64,000 bases of DNA from Candidatus Hadarchaeales archaeon (GTDB taxonomy: Archaea > Hadarchaeota > Hadarchaeia > Hadarchaeales > WYZ-LMO6): assembly GCA_038736355.1 (NCBI GenBank), contig JAVYML010000001.1, positions 1-64,000 on the forward strand. Reading direction: 5' to 3'. Under the pieces are notes generated by a model, which was not told where the DNA came from, made no database searches, and saw nothing but the letters and a program-made list of their open reading frames with translations. Positions 19,002-29,800 of this stretch are shown here, in pieces; position 1 is the first letter of the stretch; every line of letters begins with the position of its first letter. A program made the translations under genes and the position numbers.

Positions 19002-20092
19002 CTATCCGGATGGAGCTTCCCCGCCAAGAGCATGTGATCCACCAGCACCATGGCCAGCATGGCTTCCGCCACGGGCACTACCCTCGGGCAGAGGTTGGGG
19101 TCGAACCTCCCCCTCAACTCCAACACCGTCTCTTCCATTCTCTCCAAATCCACCGTACGCTGGGGGAGGGAAATCGAGGGAGTGGGCTTGACCGTCAGAC
19201 GAACCACGATGGGGGTACCCACACTTATCCCACCCAAGATTCCCCCTGCCTTGTTGGTGAGGGTGGTGATCCTTCCTTCCCTGAGCACGATGGGATCGTT
19301 GGCCTCCGAACCCCTCATCCTGGCGAACTTCGTCCCCTCCCCAATTTCCACCGCTTTCACCCCTCCTATGGACATCATGGCATGGGCTATGTCCGCATCC
19401 AGCTTGTTGAAGACGGGATCCCCCAGCCCGGGAGGAACCCCTATGGCCCTGACTTCCACCACCCCTCCCGTGCTATCCCCCAGTCTGGCACATTCGAGCA
19501 CGGCCTCCTCCATCCTTTTGGCAACCTCCGGATCGGCGCATCTCATGGGATTGCGCTCCACGTTCTCCCTTATCTCCCAATCCTCCACCTCCCTTTCCAC
19601 CCTTATCCCCGCGGCCTCAAGGGTGTGCCCCAGGACCTCCACCCCCTCGAAGGAGAGGAGGAGCTTGGCCACCGCTCCCGCCGCCACCCTCCCAACGGTT
19701 TCCCTCCCCGACGATCTACCCCCTCCCCTCCAGTCCACATATCCGTACTTCAGGAAGTAGGTCAAATCGGCATGCCCCGGACGGGGTTTCGTCCTCACCT
19801 GCTCGTAGGCAGAGGAATCCGCCCCTTCATTCCTCACCATCAGACAAAGGGGTGCACCTGTGGTCTTGCCTTGGAAGACTCCGGAAAGGATTTCCACCCT
19901 GTCCCTTTCCTGCCTAGGACTACTCACGGGACTCTGTCCTGGCCTCCTCCTATCCAGCTCCTTCTGGATATCCTCCTCCCGTAGGGGAAGACCCGCCGGT
20001 ACTCCCTCCACCACCACCCCCACGGCTGGACCATGGGATTCCCCAAAGGTCATGACCCTGAACTTCCTGCCGAACAGACTCCCCATCGTCAT
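18983..20092 (-). CDS. aroC: Chorismate synthase
   Basis: A 369-residue enzyme that eliminates phosphate from EPSP to give chorismate, using reduced [22 protein letters not shown] is the N-terminal signature, [20 protein letters not shown] the second, and [17 protein letters not shown] the FMN and active-site stretch. The length is normal. Two ATG codons (MTMGS) compete for the start; the first was used. Gaps to aroA (about 30 bases) and aroK (overlap) show one transcript. Confidence 0.97.
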   Translation of the reverse strand: MTMGSLFGRKFRVMTFGESHGPAVGVVVEGVPAGLPLREEDIQKELDRRRPGQSPVSSPRQERDRVEILSGVFQGKTTGAPLCLMVRNEGADSSAYEQVRTKPRPGHADLTYFLKYGYVDWRGGGRSSGRETVGRVAAGAVAKLLLSFEGVEVLGHTLEAAGIRVEREVEDWEIRENVERNPMRCADPEVAKRMEEAVLECARLGDSTGGVVEVRAIGVPPGLGDPVFNKLDADIAHAMMSIGGVKAVEIGEGTKFARMRGSEANDPIVLREGRITTLTNKAGGILGGISVGTPIVVRLTVKPTPSISLPQRTVDLERMEETVLELRGRFDPNLCPRVVPVAEAMLAMVLVDHMLLAGKLHPDRWGGRG

Positions 20093-20123
20093 AAGAAAGG
20101 AAGGGCCACCCTAAAAGAACCGT

Positions 20124-21416
20124 CTAAAGGTATTCCATTTTGGCCCCGAGTCTCTTCATGTCCCAAACGAAGGAAGGATAGGAAACGGGTATGGACTCCG
20201 CCCCCTCCACCACGGTGGTCCCCTCTGCCACCAAACCAGCCACCGCCAAAGCCATGGCCATCCTATGATCTCCAAAGGAGTTTACTCTGGCACCTTTGAG
20301 CTTCTTAACCCCCCTTATCCTGAGTTCGTCCGGAAGCTCCTTCACCTCAGCCCCCATTTTCCTGAGCTCGGAGGAGAGGGCATGGAGCCTGTCCGTCTCC
20401 TTCAAGCGGAGATGGGGGATGTTGGTGAGGACCGTCCTTCCCTCCGCCACGGATCCGAGCACGGCCAAGATGGGTACTAAGTCGGGATGATCTCCGCAAT
20501 CAACCTCCATCCCCTCCAACTTTTCCGCCCCCCTCACGGTGAGGGTATGGTCCCCGAACTCCACCTCAGCCCCGAATTCTTCCAACAACTTCACGATGGC
20601 CCTATCCCCTTGGGGATCTTGGGGATCCAAGTTGCTCACCTTTACTTCTGAGCCCACCAAAGCCCCCGCTCCCAACACGAAAGCTGCCGACGAGTAGTCT
20701 CCGGGAATGGAGAGGGAAAGCGGACGGAAGAGCTGTCCACCAGGGATCCTGAATTCGGTAAGCCTCGTATCCCTCCTGATCCTAGCACCGACTTTTTCCA
20801 GGAGGGAAAGGGTGAGCTCTATGTAAGGACGGGAACGTAGCTTCCCCACCACGGTGAGTTTCACCTCCTCCTCGGCATAAGGACAGGAAAGGAGGAGGGC
20901 CGAGATGAACTGGGAACTGACCTCCCCCGTAATCTCCACTTCCCCACCCACCATCCCTCCCCCCACCACGACCGGTGGTCTTCCCCCCTCCCCCTCGCAT
21001 CTCGCCTCCACCCCCAGCTCCTTGAGGGCCTCCACCAAAGGACCCATTGGACGTCTCCTCAGGGATTCGTCGCCTGTGAGTCTGATGAGGGAGGGGGAAT
21101 GGGAGGCCACGGCCGTCATGAGTCTGAGGGTGGTACCGGAGTTCTTCGCATCTATGAGCTTGGTACGGGGTTTGAGCTCGCCCTCGGTACCCCTTATCCT
21201 CCACTCCCTACCCTCCAAAACCGAAACCTCCCCACCGAGCAACTCGCAGGCCTCGAGGGTGGCTCCCGTGTCTAAGCTCTCGAGGGGATTCAGTATCCTG
21301 CTTTCCCCCTCTGCCAGGAGGGCGAGGGTGGCCGCCCGGTGGGTATAGCTTTTCGAGGGAGGGGCCCTAACTTCTCCCTCGAGCTTCGAAGGACGAACGA
21401 GGAGGATTGACATCAC
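20124..21416 (-). CDS. aroA: 3-phosphoshikimate 1-carboxyvinyltransferase (EPSP synthase)
   Basis: A 430-residue enzyme joining shikimate-3-phosphate and phosphoenolpyruvate. Active-site landmarks are all present: PSKSYTHRAATLALLAEG, DAKNSGTTLRLM, GDESLRRRPMGPL, and LRLKETDRLHAL. It is the catalytically complete copy, in contrast to the paralogue at 34920. It heads the aromatic operon and lies 34 bases after dnaJ on the same strand, so it may share transcripts with the chaperone genes. Confidence 0.96.
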   Translation of the reverse strand: MMSILLVRPSKLEGEVRAPPSKSYTHRAATLALLAEGESRILNPLESLDTGATLEACELLGGEVSVLEGREWRIRGTEGELKPRTKLIDAKNSGTTLRLMTAVASHSPSLIRLTGDESLRRRPMGPLVEALKELGVEARCEGEGGRPPVVVGGGMVGGEVEITGEVSSQFISALLLSCPYAEEEVKLTVVGKLRSRPYIELTLSLLEKVGARIRRDTRLTEFRIPGGQLFRPLSLSIPGDYSSAAFVLGAGALVGSEVKVSNLDPQDPQGDRAIVKLLEEFGAEVEFGDHTLTVRGAEKLEGMEVDCGDHPDLVPILAVLGSVAEGRTVLTNIPHLRLKETDRLHALSSELRKMGAEVKELPDELRIRGVKKLKGARVNSFGDHRMAMALAVAGLVAEGTTVVEGAESIPVSYPSFVWDMKRLGAKMEYL

Positions 21417-21450
21417 CCTCTCTTAACCAAGGCCCTAAATAGGGATACCT

Positions 21451-22500
21451 CTAGGAACCGAAGATCCTCTCGTACTCCCTCAGGTACCTCTTCTGTTCCT
21501 CCGTCAGATGGGTGGGCACCTTGATCACCACCCTCACCTGTAAATCCCCCCTTCCCCCCTCAGGTCTGGGCATTCCTTCCCTCCTGATCCTGAAGATATG
21601 ACCGCACTGGGTTCCGGGAGGAATGCGGAGGGTGGTTTTTCCCCTGAGGGTGGGCACCTCCACCGTGCATCCCAAGGCCGCTTGGGGAAGGGTCAAAGGA
21701 AGCTCGTAGAGGAGGTCGCTCCCTACACGCTCGAACAGTGGATGTTTTTTGATTTTCACGGTGAGGTAGAGGTCGCCCGGCGGACCCCTTTCTCCCCTTT
21801 CACCTTCTCCCCTCACCCTAAGCACGGAACCTTCCTCCACGCCCGGGGGAATCCTCACCCTGACCTTTTTCTTTCTCACCACCCTACCCGAACCCCTGCA
21901 TTCCCCACATGGTTTCACCACTACCTTTCCCACCCCTCCGCACGCCTGACAGGAGGTCCTCACACTGGTGAAGAGGGTTCCCAGATTCCTAGTGAACTCC
22001 TTCCATCCCGATCCACCACAGGACCCGCAGATCCGAAGACCGCCAGGAGCAGCCCCGGAACCGGAACAGGAAGAACACTCCTCCATCCTTTCCACTTCCA
22101 CCTCCTTTTCACCTCCAAAGGCCACTTCTTCCAACTCCAACTCCACCTCCCCCACCAAATCCCTTCCACCCCTTTCCCTCTTCCCGAAGAAGATCTCGAA
22201 GATGCGGTCCAGATCGGAAAAACCGAAGCCCCTCAGGAGATCGAAGTCGAAATCCCTGAGCAAATCCTCCGTGCTGTACCTTCCCGTGAAACCCACATGT
22301 CCCCACCTATCGTATTCCGCCCTCTTCTGGTCATCGGAAAGAACGGCATAGGCTTCAGAAATTTCCTTGAACTTCTCCTCCGCCTCGGGTGATTTGTTCC
22401 TGTCGGGATGGTACTTCATCGCCAGCTCCCTGTAGGCCCTCTTTATTTCCTCCTTGCTGGCGTTCCTGCTGACGCCCAAGATTTCGTAGTAGTCCTTCAT
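21451..22500 (-). CDS. dnaJ: Chaperone DnaJ
   Basis: A 349-residue type I Hsp40 that loads substrate onto DnaK and stimulates its ATPase. The J domain occupies residues 1-65 with HPD at 31-33. Four CxxCxGxG-type zinc motifs ([32 protein letters not shown]) and C-terminal substrate-binding domains follow. The Gly/Phe linker is short and replaced by an aspartate- and phenylalanine-rich stretch ([19 protein letters not shown]). The start is 7 bases after the dnaK stop. DnaK systems in archaea were acquired from bacteria, and this set keeps the grpE-dnaK-dnaJ order. Confidence 0.96.
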   Translation of the reverse strand: MKDYYEILGVSRNASKEEIKRAYRELAMKYHPDRNKSPEAEEKFKEISEAYAVLSDDQKRAEYDRWGHVGFTGRYSTEDLLRDFDFDLLRGFGFSDLDRIFEIFFGKRERGGRDLVGEVELELEEVAFGGEKEVEVERMEECSSCSGSGAAPGGLRICGSCGGSGWKEFTRNLGTLFTSVRTSCQACGGVGKVVVKPCGECRGSGRVVRKKKVRVRIPPGVEEGSVLRVRGEGERGERGPPGDLYLTVKIKKHPLFERVGSDLLYELPLTLPQAALGCTVEVPTLRGKTTLRIPPGTQCGHIFRIRREGMPRPEGGRGDLQVRVVIKVPTHLTEEQKRYLREYERIFGS

Positions 22501-22506
22501 GTTTCC

Positions 22507-24276
22507 TCAATCTTGTTTCTCCCTTCCGGAAGAACGGTAAATTCTGGAAGTGGCCTCTCCCAGCACCTTTTTGAGAGCCTCCATCCTTTCCTTGACCTTC
22601 CCTATGTCCTTTCCAGCCAAAGCCTCCCTGAGTTCCTCCACTGCCTTCTCTATTCCCCTCCTTTCCTCCTCGGAAAGCTTCTCCCCAAGCTCCTTCACCG
22701 TCTTCTCGGCGGTATAGGCGAGGGAATCGGCTTCGTTCCTGAGTTCCGCCTCTTCCCTCCTCTTCCTATCCTGCTCCGCGAACTGTTCTGCCTCCTTTAT
22801 CATCCTCTCTATTTCCTCCTTCGAGAGTTTCATCGGTGCGGTGATCTTGATAGCCTGTTCCTTTCCCGTTGCCAAATCCCTAGCCGTAACCTTCAAGATA
22901 CCATCGGCATCGATGTCGAAGATTACCTCTATTTGGGGAACCCCTCTGGGAGCTGGGGGTATCCCCACCAAGTCGAAACGTCCCAAGGAGACATTATCCG
23001 CTGCCATCGGCCTTTCTCCTTGGAGCACGTGGATGGTCACGGCCGTCTGGAAGTCCGTGGCCGTGGTGAAGATCTGGCTCCTCCTAGTTGGAATGGTGGT
23101 GTTCCTGGGAATGATGGGAGTGAAGATACCACCCAGAGTTTCGATGCCTAGGGTGAGGGGAGTAACATCCAGAAGAAGGATGTCCTTCAGCTCCCCCGCG
23201 ATTACCCCTGCCTGAATGGCCGCCCCCATGGCCACGCACTCCATTGGATCCACCCCCCTCTCCACCTTTTTTCCCAGGAGTTCCTCCACAAAGCGCTGGA
23301 CGATGGGCATGCGGGTGGGCCCACCCACCAAGATTACCTTGTCTATCTCCTCGGGTGTGAGCTTCGCATCCTTCAAAGCCTGCTCCACGCAGGGCCTGCA
23401 CCTCTCAACGATCGGTCTAACCAGCTCCTCCAGCTTTGCCCTAGTCAATTCCATCCTCAGGTGCTTGGGCCCGGTGGAATCGGAATAAATGAAGGGGAGG
23501 TTGATTTCCGTTATGGGAGTGGTCGAAAGCTCTATCTTGGCCCTCTCCGCCGCCTCCCTGAGTCTTATCATCGCCATCTTATCCTTGGTCAAATCCACCC
23601 CTTCCTTCTTCCTGAACTCCTCGCAGAGGTACCTCACTATGGCCTCATCCATGTCCGTTCCACCGAGCTGGGTATCCCCGCTCGTGCTCTTCACCTCGAA
23701 AACCCCTCCTCCGAATTCCAGGATGGTAACGTCCAACGTTCCTCCACCCAAGTCGAAAACCAGGATCTTCTGTTCCTTATCCAGCTTGTCCAGCCCGTAA
23801 GCGAGGGAGGCTGCGGTGGGTTCGTTGATGATCCTCACCACCTCCAATCCAGCTATCGTACCCGCATCCTTGGTGGCCTGCCTTTGGTTGTCGTTGAAGT
23901 AGGCGGGGACTGTGATTACCGCCTTTTTTACCTCCTGTCCCAGAAAGGCCTCCGCATCCCTTTTGATCTTCTGGAGGAGGAAGGCTGAAAGTTGCTGGGG
24001 GGTGTACTCCTTATCCCCTATCTTGTATTTGTAGTCCGTTCCCATCTTCCTCTTGAATCCCGTCACCGTGCGCTCGGGGTTAAGGGCAGCCTGCCTCCTG
24101 GCGGGCTCACCCACCAGGAGCTGTCCATCTGGGGTGAAGGCCACATAGGAGGGAAACATCTTCCCATAGGGTGTGAGACCCTCGGCGCTGGGGATGAGCA
24201 CGGGCCTTCCACCCTGAAGGACTGCGGCTGCGGAGTTGGAAGTACCCAAGTCTATCCCTATGATCTTTTCGGGCAT
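22507..24276 (-). CDS. dnaK: Chaperone DnaK (Hsp70)
   Basis: A 589-residue Hsp70. The nucleotide-binding domain starts [15 protein letters not shown], with [15 protein letters not shown] and [14 protein letters not shown] as later phosphate and adenosine motifs; the linker [14 protein letters not shown] precedes the substrate domain. It is shorter than most bacterial DnaK because the C-terminal disordered tail is missing. NSAAAV in the first motif replaces the more common NSCVAV. It lies 14 bases downstream of grpE. Confidence 0.97.
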   Translation of the reverse strand: MPEKIIGIDLGTSNSAAAVLQGGRPVLIPSAEGLTPYGKMFPSYVAFTPDGQLLVGEPARRQAALNPERTVTGFKRKMGTDYKYKIGDKEYTPQQLSAFLLQKIKRDAEAFLGQEVKKAVITVPAYFNDNQRQATKDAGTIAGLEVVRIINEPTAASLAYGLDKLDKEQKILVFDLGGGTLDVTILEFGGGVFEVKSTSGDTQLGGTDMDEAIVRYLCEEFRKKEGVDLTKDKMAMIRLREAAERAKIELSTTPITEINLPFIYSDSTGPKHLRMELTRAKLEELVRPIVERCRPCVEQALKDAKLTPEEIDKVILVGGPTRMPIVQRFVEELLGKKVERGVDPMECVAMGAAIQAGVIAGELKDILLLDVTPLTLGIETLGGIFTPIIPRNTTIPTRRSQIFTTATDFQTAVTIHVLQGERPMAADNVSLGRFDLVGIPPAPRGVPQIEVIFDIDADGILKVTARDLATGKEQAIKITAPMKLSKEEIERMIKEAEQFAEQDRKRREEAELRNEADSLAYTAEKTVKELGEKLSEEERRGIEKAVEELREALAGKDIGKVKERMEALKKVLGEATSRIYRSSGREKQD

Positions 24277-24289
24277 CCACCCACCTCCC

Positions 24290-24802
24290 TCAGGATTTGG
24301 TCACCCTCACCTTCGAGGCCCTCAGGATCTTCGACCTAAACCTATACCCCCTCTGGAGTTCCTCCACCACCGTCCCCTCCTCCATCCCAGGTATTTCCAC
24401 CCGATCCACCGCTTCGTGGAGGAAGGGATCGAACTTCTTACCCACCGCTTGGATGGGTTCCAGCCCTTCTTCCTCCAGCACCTTCAGAAGCTGCTTGTAG
24501 ATCATCTCCACCCCTTCCGCGAAGGCCTTTCCCTCCTCCTTGTTCTTCAGGGCCCTCTCGAAGTTATCCAGCACCTCGAGGAGCCTCAAAACCAGCCTCC
24601 CGAGGGCTGCCTGTGAAGCCTCCTCCCTTTCCCTTTCCATCCTCTTCAGGAGGTTTTCGAGCTCCGCCTGTGCCCACCTCAGCTTGGAAAGATAATCCTC
24701 CATCCTCCCCTCCAGTCCCCTCACCAGAGAACTCACCCTCTCCCAGTACCCGCAGAACTTGCAAACCGCCGGCAGTCCCCTCTCTACTTCTGAGACTGCC
24801 AA
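24290..24802 (-). CDS. grpE: Nucleotide exchange factor GrpE with an N-terminal CxxC
   Basis: A 170-residue DnaK exchange factor. A coiled coil occupies about residues 25-75, followed by the GrpE head with [42 protein letters not shown], and the closing [21 protein letters not shown]. The TTG start fits a GGGTGAG ribosome site. The first 20 residues contain CKFCGYW, a CxxC not typical of GrpE, which could bind zinc or be redox active. The gene heads the chaperone operon and lies about 50 bases after a pilus gene of the same strand. Confidence 0.93.
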   Translation of the reverse strand: MAVSEVERGLPAVCKFCGYWERVSSLVRGLEGRMEDYLSKLRWAQAELENLLKRMEREREEASQAALGRLVLRLLEVLDNFERALKNKEEGKAFAEGVEMIYKQLLKVLEEEGLEPIQAVGKKFDPFLHEAVDRVEIPGMEEGTVVEELQRGYRFRSKILRASKVRVTKS

Positions 24803-24853
24803 AATCTCACCCTTAATTTTGTGGACTGCTTCTTCTTCTAAAATTTTACTCCT

Positions 24854-25753
24854 TCATACCAGAAAACCTGAGAGTTTGAATACCAGTGCTGCTGCTACCA
24901 CGAAGGGAACGAGGAAGGTGAGTCCCTTGGACACCTTTCCGTACCTCACGATTCCCACTGCCAAGGAACAGAGGGAGGCCTGGATGAGGATATAACCCAA
25001 CACGATGAAGTCCATACCCTCCGGCATCCTCACCCCCCCTCCCCCCTTCCCTATGGAAACGGTGAGCCCCAAGATGAAGGGGCAGGCAAAGAGGGAAACT
25101 GCCACCAGGAAAAGGACCTGCTGCGTGGTGGTGGCCCTCCTTTCCCTCTGGAGGGCATGGACTTCCCCGATGTCCCTCGCGACGGCCTGAAGGACATCCG
25201 CCAAAGCCACCCCCCTTTCTATGCCCTCTATGAGGAGTCCGAAGGCCCTCTCGCAAAGGGGTGAGCCGGATCTAAGGGAGATGGCCCAAAGGGCTTCCAC
25301 CAACGGACGTCCCCTCCTCACCTCCGCCAAGGCCCTTTCGAACTCCGCCGAGAGCACCCCATAGCCCGACCTAGCTACTTCCTCCATCGCCACGTCTATG
25401 CTCATTCCCGCCCTCAGGGTGCTGGCCATTTGTCTGAGCGCATCGGGGAGTTCCCTCTCCAGTTTGGCCGCCCTCCGCTGGACGAGATAGGAAGGAACAC
25501 CAAAGGTTCCACCCAAGAAGGTCGCCACGGCTCCCAAGAGGAAGAAGGGGAGAAAGAGGGAGGGGGAGAGGAAGAGGAAGGCCAAACTCCCCGCCACCAC
25601 CCCCCCCACCAAGGAAAAGAGAAAACAGATCCCAGCATATTCCTCCGCACTCAAGAGGATGCCCGTGGAGAGGAGTTTGCGATCTATCTTCTCCAGGAAC
25701 CCGCTGGGCAGGAAGCGTTTGGAAATCTCCGCTGCCCTCTTCACCATCCCCAT
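24854..25753 (-). CDS. Type II secretion F-domain membrane protein (TadC-like)
   Basis: A 299-residue pilus platform protein with one T2SF domain (LPDALRQMASTLRAGMSIDVAMEEVARSG, given here in part as LRQMASTLRAGMS). Membrane helices lie before it (two, in about residues 35-85) and after it (three). It is paired with the preceding T2SF gene, from which its start is separated by one base, and both serve the KlbA ATPase upstream. Together they would form the membrane base for assembling pilin-like subunits. Confidence 0.85.
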   Translation of the reverse strand: MGMVKRAAEISKRFLPSGFLEKIDRKLLSTGILLSAEEYAGICFLFSLVGGVVAGSLAFLFLSPSLFLPFFLLGAVATFLGGTFGVPSYLVQRRAAKLERELPDALRQMASTLRAGMSIDVAMEEVARSGYGVLSAEFERALAEVRRGRPLVEALWAISLRSGSPLCERAFGLLIEGIERGVALADVLQAVARDIGEVHALQRERRATTTQQVLFLVAVSLFACPFILGLTVSIGKGGGGVRMPEGMDFIVLGYILIQASLCSLAVGIVRYGKVSKGLTFLVPFVVAAALVFKLSGFLV

Positions 25754-25754
25754 T

Positions 25755-26840
25755 TCACAACCTCGGCTCGAACCTTTTCACCATGAAGAGGAAAACCACG
25801 AGGAGGAAGGGTACCAGGAGGAGGAAGAGGACGGCGGCGGACTGGGTGCTCATGGCAGCCCCTCCCATCCCGGAGGTCACGGTGGTCATGATGATGAGAA
25901 GGGCTGGAACCACCGAAGAGGCGAACATGTAGATCAGGGTCAACATGTTCAGGGACTGGGTGTAGTCCCTGAGTTTCATACGCATCTCGAAGGAAGTTTC
26001 ATCCGCCAAAGAATTGAGGAGATGGGAGAGATCCCCTCCCACCCTCAGGGTCCTCACCACCTGTCTGACGAAGCGCTTCAGGGGTTCGGACTCCACCCTC
26101 TGGGCCAGGGAGGTGAGTGCCTCCTCCATGCTCATTCCCCCATTCATGTCCCTCACTACCCTTCCGAATTCCTCCGAGAGCACACCGTAGTTGGCCTTGC
26201 TCACCGAGGTCACACTCTCCGGAAGACCTATTCCAGAGGAGAGATGGGTGGCCATGTGCCTGAGCGCATAGGGCATTTCCCTGTTGATGGCCACCGCCCG
26301 GCTCTTCACCCTGCTCCTGGGATAAATCCTGCCGAACGTGAAGGAGAAGAGGAAGGAGAGGGGGGCCACCAAGAGGGCTAGGAAGGTGGAAAAGAGGAGG
26401 AAGGAAAAAAGGAAGGAGAAGAGGGCTACCAAAATGCTCACTCCCAGCACCAGGGAAACATACCTCTCCGGTGAAAGGGGGAGGTTCGCACGGTAAAGAT
26501 CTTGGTCTATCCCCTTGAAGAAGCCCATGAGCCTCTCCGCCGGGTGCCTAAGGGGTCCGTAGAAGGTCTGGGAAAGACGTTCGGAGAGGGGTTTCCTCAG
26601 TTCCTCCTTCCTTTCCTCCCTCAACCTCCTTTCCCTGCTTTCCCTTTCGGCTTCCCTCCTTTCCTCTTCCACCCTCAGCTCCAGCTCCTTCAGCTCCCTC
26701 AGCCTCCTCGTCATCTCGTCTTCCTTGGGGGGTCCGAGCCTGGCTAAATCCCTCGCCTTGCTCACCACCTCCCCCGTCCTCATCACCCCTCCCCCCACCC
26801 TCGAGAACCACCGGGAGAGCCTACCCCGCTTCCCCCCCAC
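25755..26840 (-). CDS. Type II secretion F-domain membrane protein (TadB-like)
   Basis: A 361-residue pilus platform protein. The first 95 residues are highly charged and probably coiled-coil (repeats of Arg and Glu such as RELKELELRVEEERRE). Two membrane helices near residues 125-165, the T2SF domain (MPYALRHMATHLSSGIGLPE), and two C-terminal helices follow. It starts one base after the KlbA stop. The charged N-terminal extension is longer than in most TadB/TadC proteins and may contact the ATPase. Confidence 0.85.
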   Translation of the reverse strand: MGGKRGRLSRWFSRVGGGVMRTGEVVSKARDLARLGPPKEDEMTRRLRELKELELRVEEERREAERESRERRLREERKEELRKPLSERLSQTFYGPLRHPAERLMGFFKGIDQDLYRANLPLSPERYVSLVLGVSILVALFSFLFSFLLFSTFLALLVAPLSFLFSFTFGRIYPRSRVKSRAVAINREMPYALRHMATHLSSGIGLPESVTSVSKANYGVLSEEFGRVVRDMNGGMSMEEALTSLAQRVESEPLKRFVRQVVRTLRVGGDLSHLLNSLADETSFEMRMKLRDYTQSLNMLTLIYMFASSVVPALLIIMTTVTSGMGGAAMSTQSAAVLFLLLVPFLLVVFLFMVKRFEPRL

Positions 26841-26841
26841 C

Positions 26842-29800
26842 TTACCCCCCCTTCACCTTCTTGAGCAGACCCTCAGGATCCTGGTAGTACTCCTGAATGA
26901 CCTTCCCCACTTCGAACACGTTCCTTATCCCCTTCTGCCTCATCCACTCGAGCACCATGGCCCTCCTCTTGAGCTCCAGCTCTATTTCCGTCCCGCTCCT
27001 CCCGCTGAGCTCCGAAAGAACCTGCCTGAACTTCAGGGGGACTCCCGTGGGCTCCACCCTGTCCGTTCTTGGATTCCACTTGAAGATCCTGCTGAGCTGG
27101 GGCTTACCCCCCTCCAAGCCCGTGATTTCGGCTATCTCCGTGATCCTTCGGATGTGCCCCTTCTGTCTATGATAGATGCGCTGGAGCATCACGATCACGT
27201 CCAGCGCTGGAATCATGATGGGTGGAACGCTCATGGGTGGTTCGGTGAGGCGGGTGATGGTTTCAGCCGCACTGTTGGCGTGTAGGGTACCCATACAGTT
27301 AGAAACTAGGACCCCGTTGGCCACGTAGTTGTGGTCCTCTTCCACCGTCAGGTCGTAAACGGTCTTTCCCTCCAGCTCCACCTCCTCCACCCTCTCCACC
27401 TCATCCCAGTAAACGTCCGAAGATGCCAGCAAACCGAGCTTGCACGCAACCTCCACTGCCCCCACATCCCCCCTCTTTTTCGCCTCCTCCAGCATGGCGG
27501 ATGCCATGGCGCCCAAGGCCCTCCTGCCCACCGCCAGGCTCCTCCCCTTCTCGAGGTGGCGGATGAGGCTCTCGCTCACCCTCCAGTACCTGGAAGCTCT
27601 CCTGGAGAGCTCCGCCACGCTCAGTCCCAGGGACTCCCTCAGTCTCCTGAGGCTCTCCCCTACCCCCGGCACCCTCTCCACGTAGGTCCCACGATACGAC
27701 CTCTGCTCCCTGACCACCCTCTCAAGCTCCCTCCGCTTGCGTCCGTGGTGCATGGGGATGGTCCTCAGAAATCTCTCCAGGTTCTCCACTCCCCTGACCA
27801 TGACCCGGTAAAGCGCGCCCTTCCCCCCGTTCTCGTACTTCCTCACCACGGCCGGAATGCCCAGCCTCTGCAGACCGTACCAGACTTTCCTCGCTCCCTC
27901 CTCGCTCTTGGTGGTGAGCATGATGGAAGGGGTCCCCGCATCCACCGACCCATCGGCATCGAAGAGCCCAGCCAGGTAGCTCGAGAGGATCTCCCTCCGC
28001 ACCAGCACGAGATCGGGCACGGTCCAGCTGGCGGCTTTACTCCCTCTGGGGATTCCAAAGACCTTAGCCAGCACCTCGGAGAAAATCTTGGACCCCAGGT
28101 CCAGTCTGCAGAACTTCCCCTCCCTCCTCCCCCGGAACTCGTAGCCCGGCAGGTAAATCCTGGCGCACCTGATGAACTCCTCCAGATACTCCTCGTCGTC
28201 AAAGGTCACAGAGGTGAAGTACCCGTCGGACGAGAGGTACCCGTCCCCGCACACCACCCCGGCAAGGTAAGCCAGCTCAGTGGAAATGGAAGAGGGGATG
28301 CGCACGGGATGGCTGTTGGGGCTCAGCATGAACTCCGCCCTCCAAAGCTCCTCACCCCCATTGTTCGGGACCTTCCTGTACCTCCTCCCGAGGAAGGTGA
28401 CCTCTCCCTCCCCGTCCGGCACAAGGAGATACCGGCTCAGGCCTCTGAAGAGCTCCAGGTCCACCCGCGGTTCCCTCTCCTCCACGGGAGGGGAGAGCAG
28501 GCAGGCCACGAACTCCCCGGGTTTCAGGGAGCCTGCCTCCTTTCTCACCACCTCACCTCCCGCTATGGTGAAGAGCGGGTGGTTCCTCGTGAGGATCACT
28601 TCCTGACCGGACCTCGTCAGGATCCTAACCATCTTCTCTCCCTTCCTGACCTTCCTGCGCCAGACCCTCGTCACGGTGTGCACGCCCGCCTTCAGCCTCC
28701 CGTCCACGCTGACCACGTCGAACCTGTCCCCCTCCTCAAGTTCGATGAACTCCAGGTCCCCGTACTTCCTCTCCCTTCCGGCGTACTTTCGGAAGAGCTC
28801 CTCGCATACCTCCCCGATCAGCCTGTGGCTTCCATCGGGGAACTGAATGACCGAGGTATCGAAGAGGGCGCCATTATGTCCCGTGTTCATGGCCGTGAAC
28901 ATCGTCCTGGCCTCGGGCCCCCTTACCTCCCCCACCACGATCCGATCGGGTCTCATGCGGAGGGCATTTTTAACGAGATCGTCCATGGTGATCTCCCCGC
29001 GCCCCTCGATGTTGGGGGGACGGGTGTTGGGGTTGGTGGCTATCAGACCCGTCTCCCCCGCCGGGTAATAATGGGAGGAAGCCGGGGCCACGTTATAGGA
29101 GGGTGTGGCCCGCCAGTTCCTCTCCCTCCTCACCTCCACCACCTTGCACCACAGGACATCGCCCTCCCCCCCCAGGACCCCCCTGGGACGGTGCTGCCAG
29201 TCCCTCCCCAGCATGGCGCGGGCCCGCTTCCTATTACGATCCTCCAGGTAAGGGAGGAGCTTTGAGGCGAGGCTCTCGCTCTCCCCGCCGCTCACCACCA
29301 CCTGGTACCCGAAGCTCCGCTTGAAACCACCTTTCCTCCTCCGGAGCTTGCTGAAGACCCCCAACCGGAGGAGGAGGTATCTCACCCCGAAAGCCAGCTC
29401 CCGGCTCGAGGTGCTCAGGAAGATCCTGTTGTTCCTCCAGTCCACGCACCCATCCGTGTCGACCAGCCCGGCGAGATAGGCGGCTATCACCCCCTCTCCC
29501 GACCTCTGGATTACCTCCGGAACCCTCACCGACTTCGCCTTCTTCCCCACGGGCAGGCCAAAGACCTTCCTGAAGAAGTGGCTAACCACCGCAGAGTCCA
29601 CCACGTAGCACCACTCGGTCTTGCCTTTCCTCACCCTCTTCCTCACCACTGGCAACAGGCCGAAGCTCTCCCTGAAGAGGGTGGAAATCCGACCCATCCT
29701 CCTTCCAGGGTAAATCTTTATCCGGTACTCCTCCAGACTTCCGTCACCAGAGATGACGCCGACGAGATAGGAGAGCCCTTCGTCCACCTTCCCGGGAATC

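Noticed and set aside
27331-29265. A 644-codon open frame on the plus strand opposite klbA, and another of 460 codons at 31273-32655
   Set aside because: They are Pro/His-rich mirror images of the GC-rich intein coding sequence, with no ribosome sites or known motifs.
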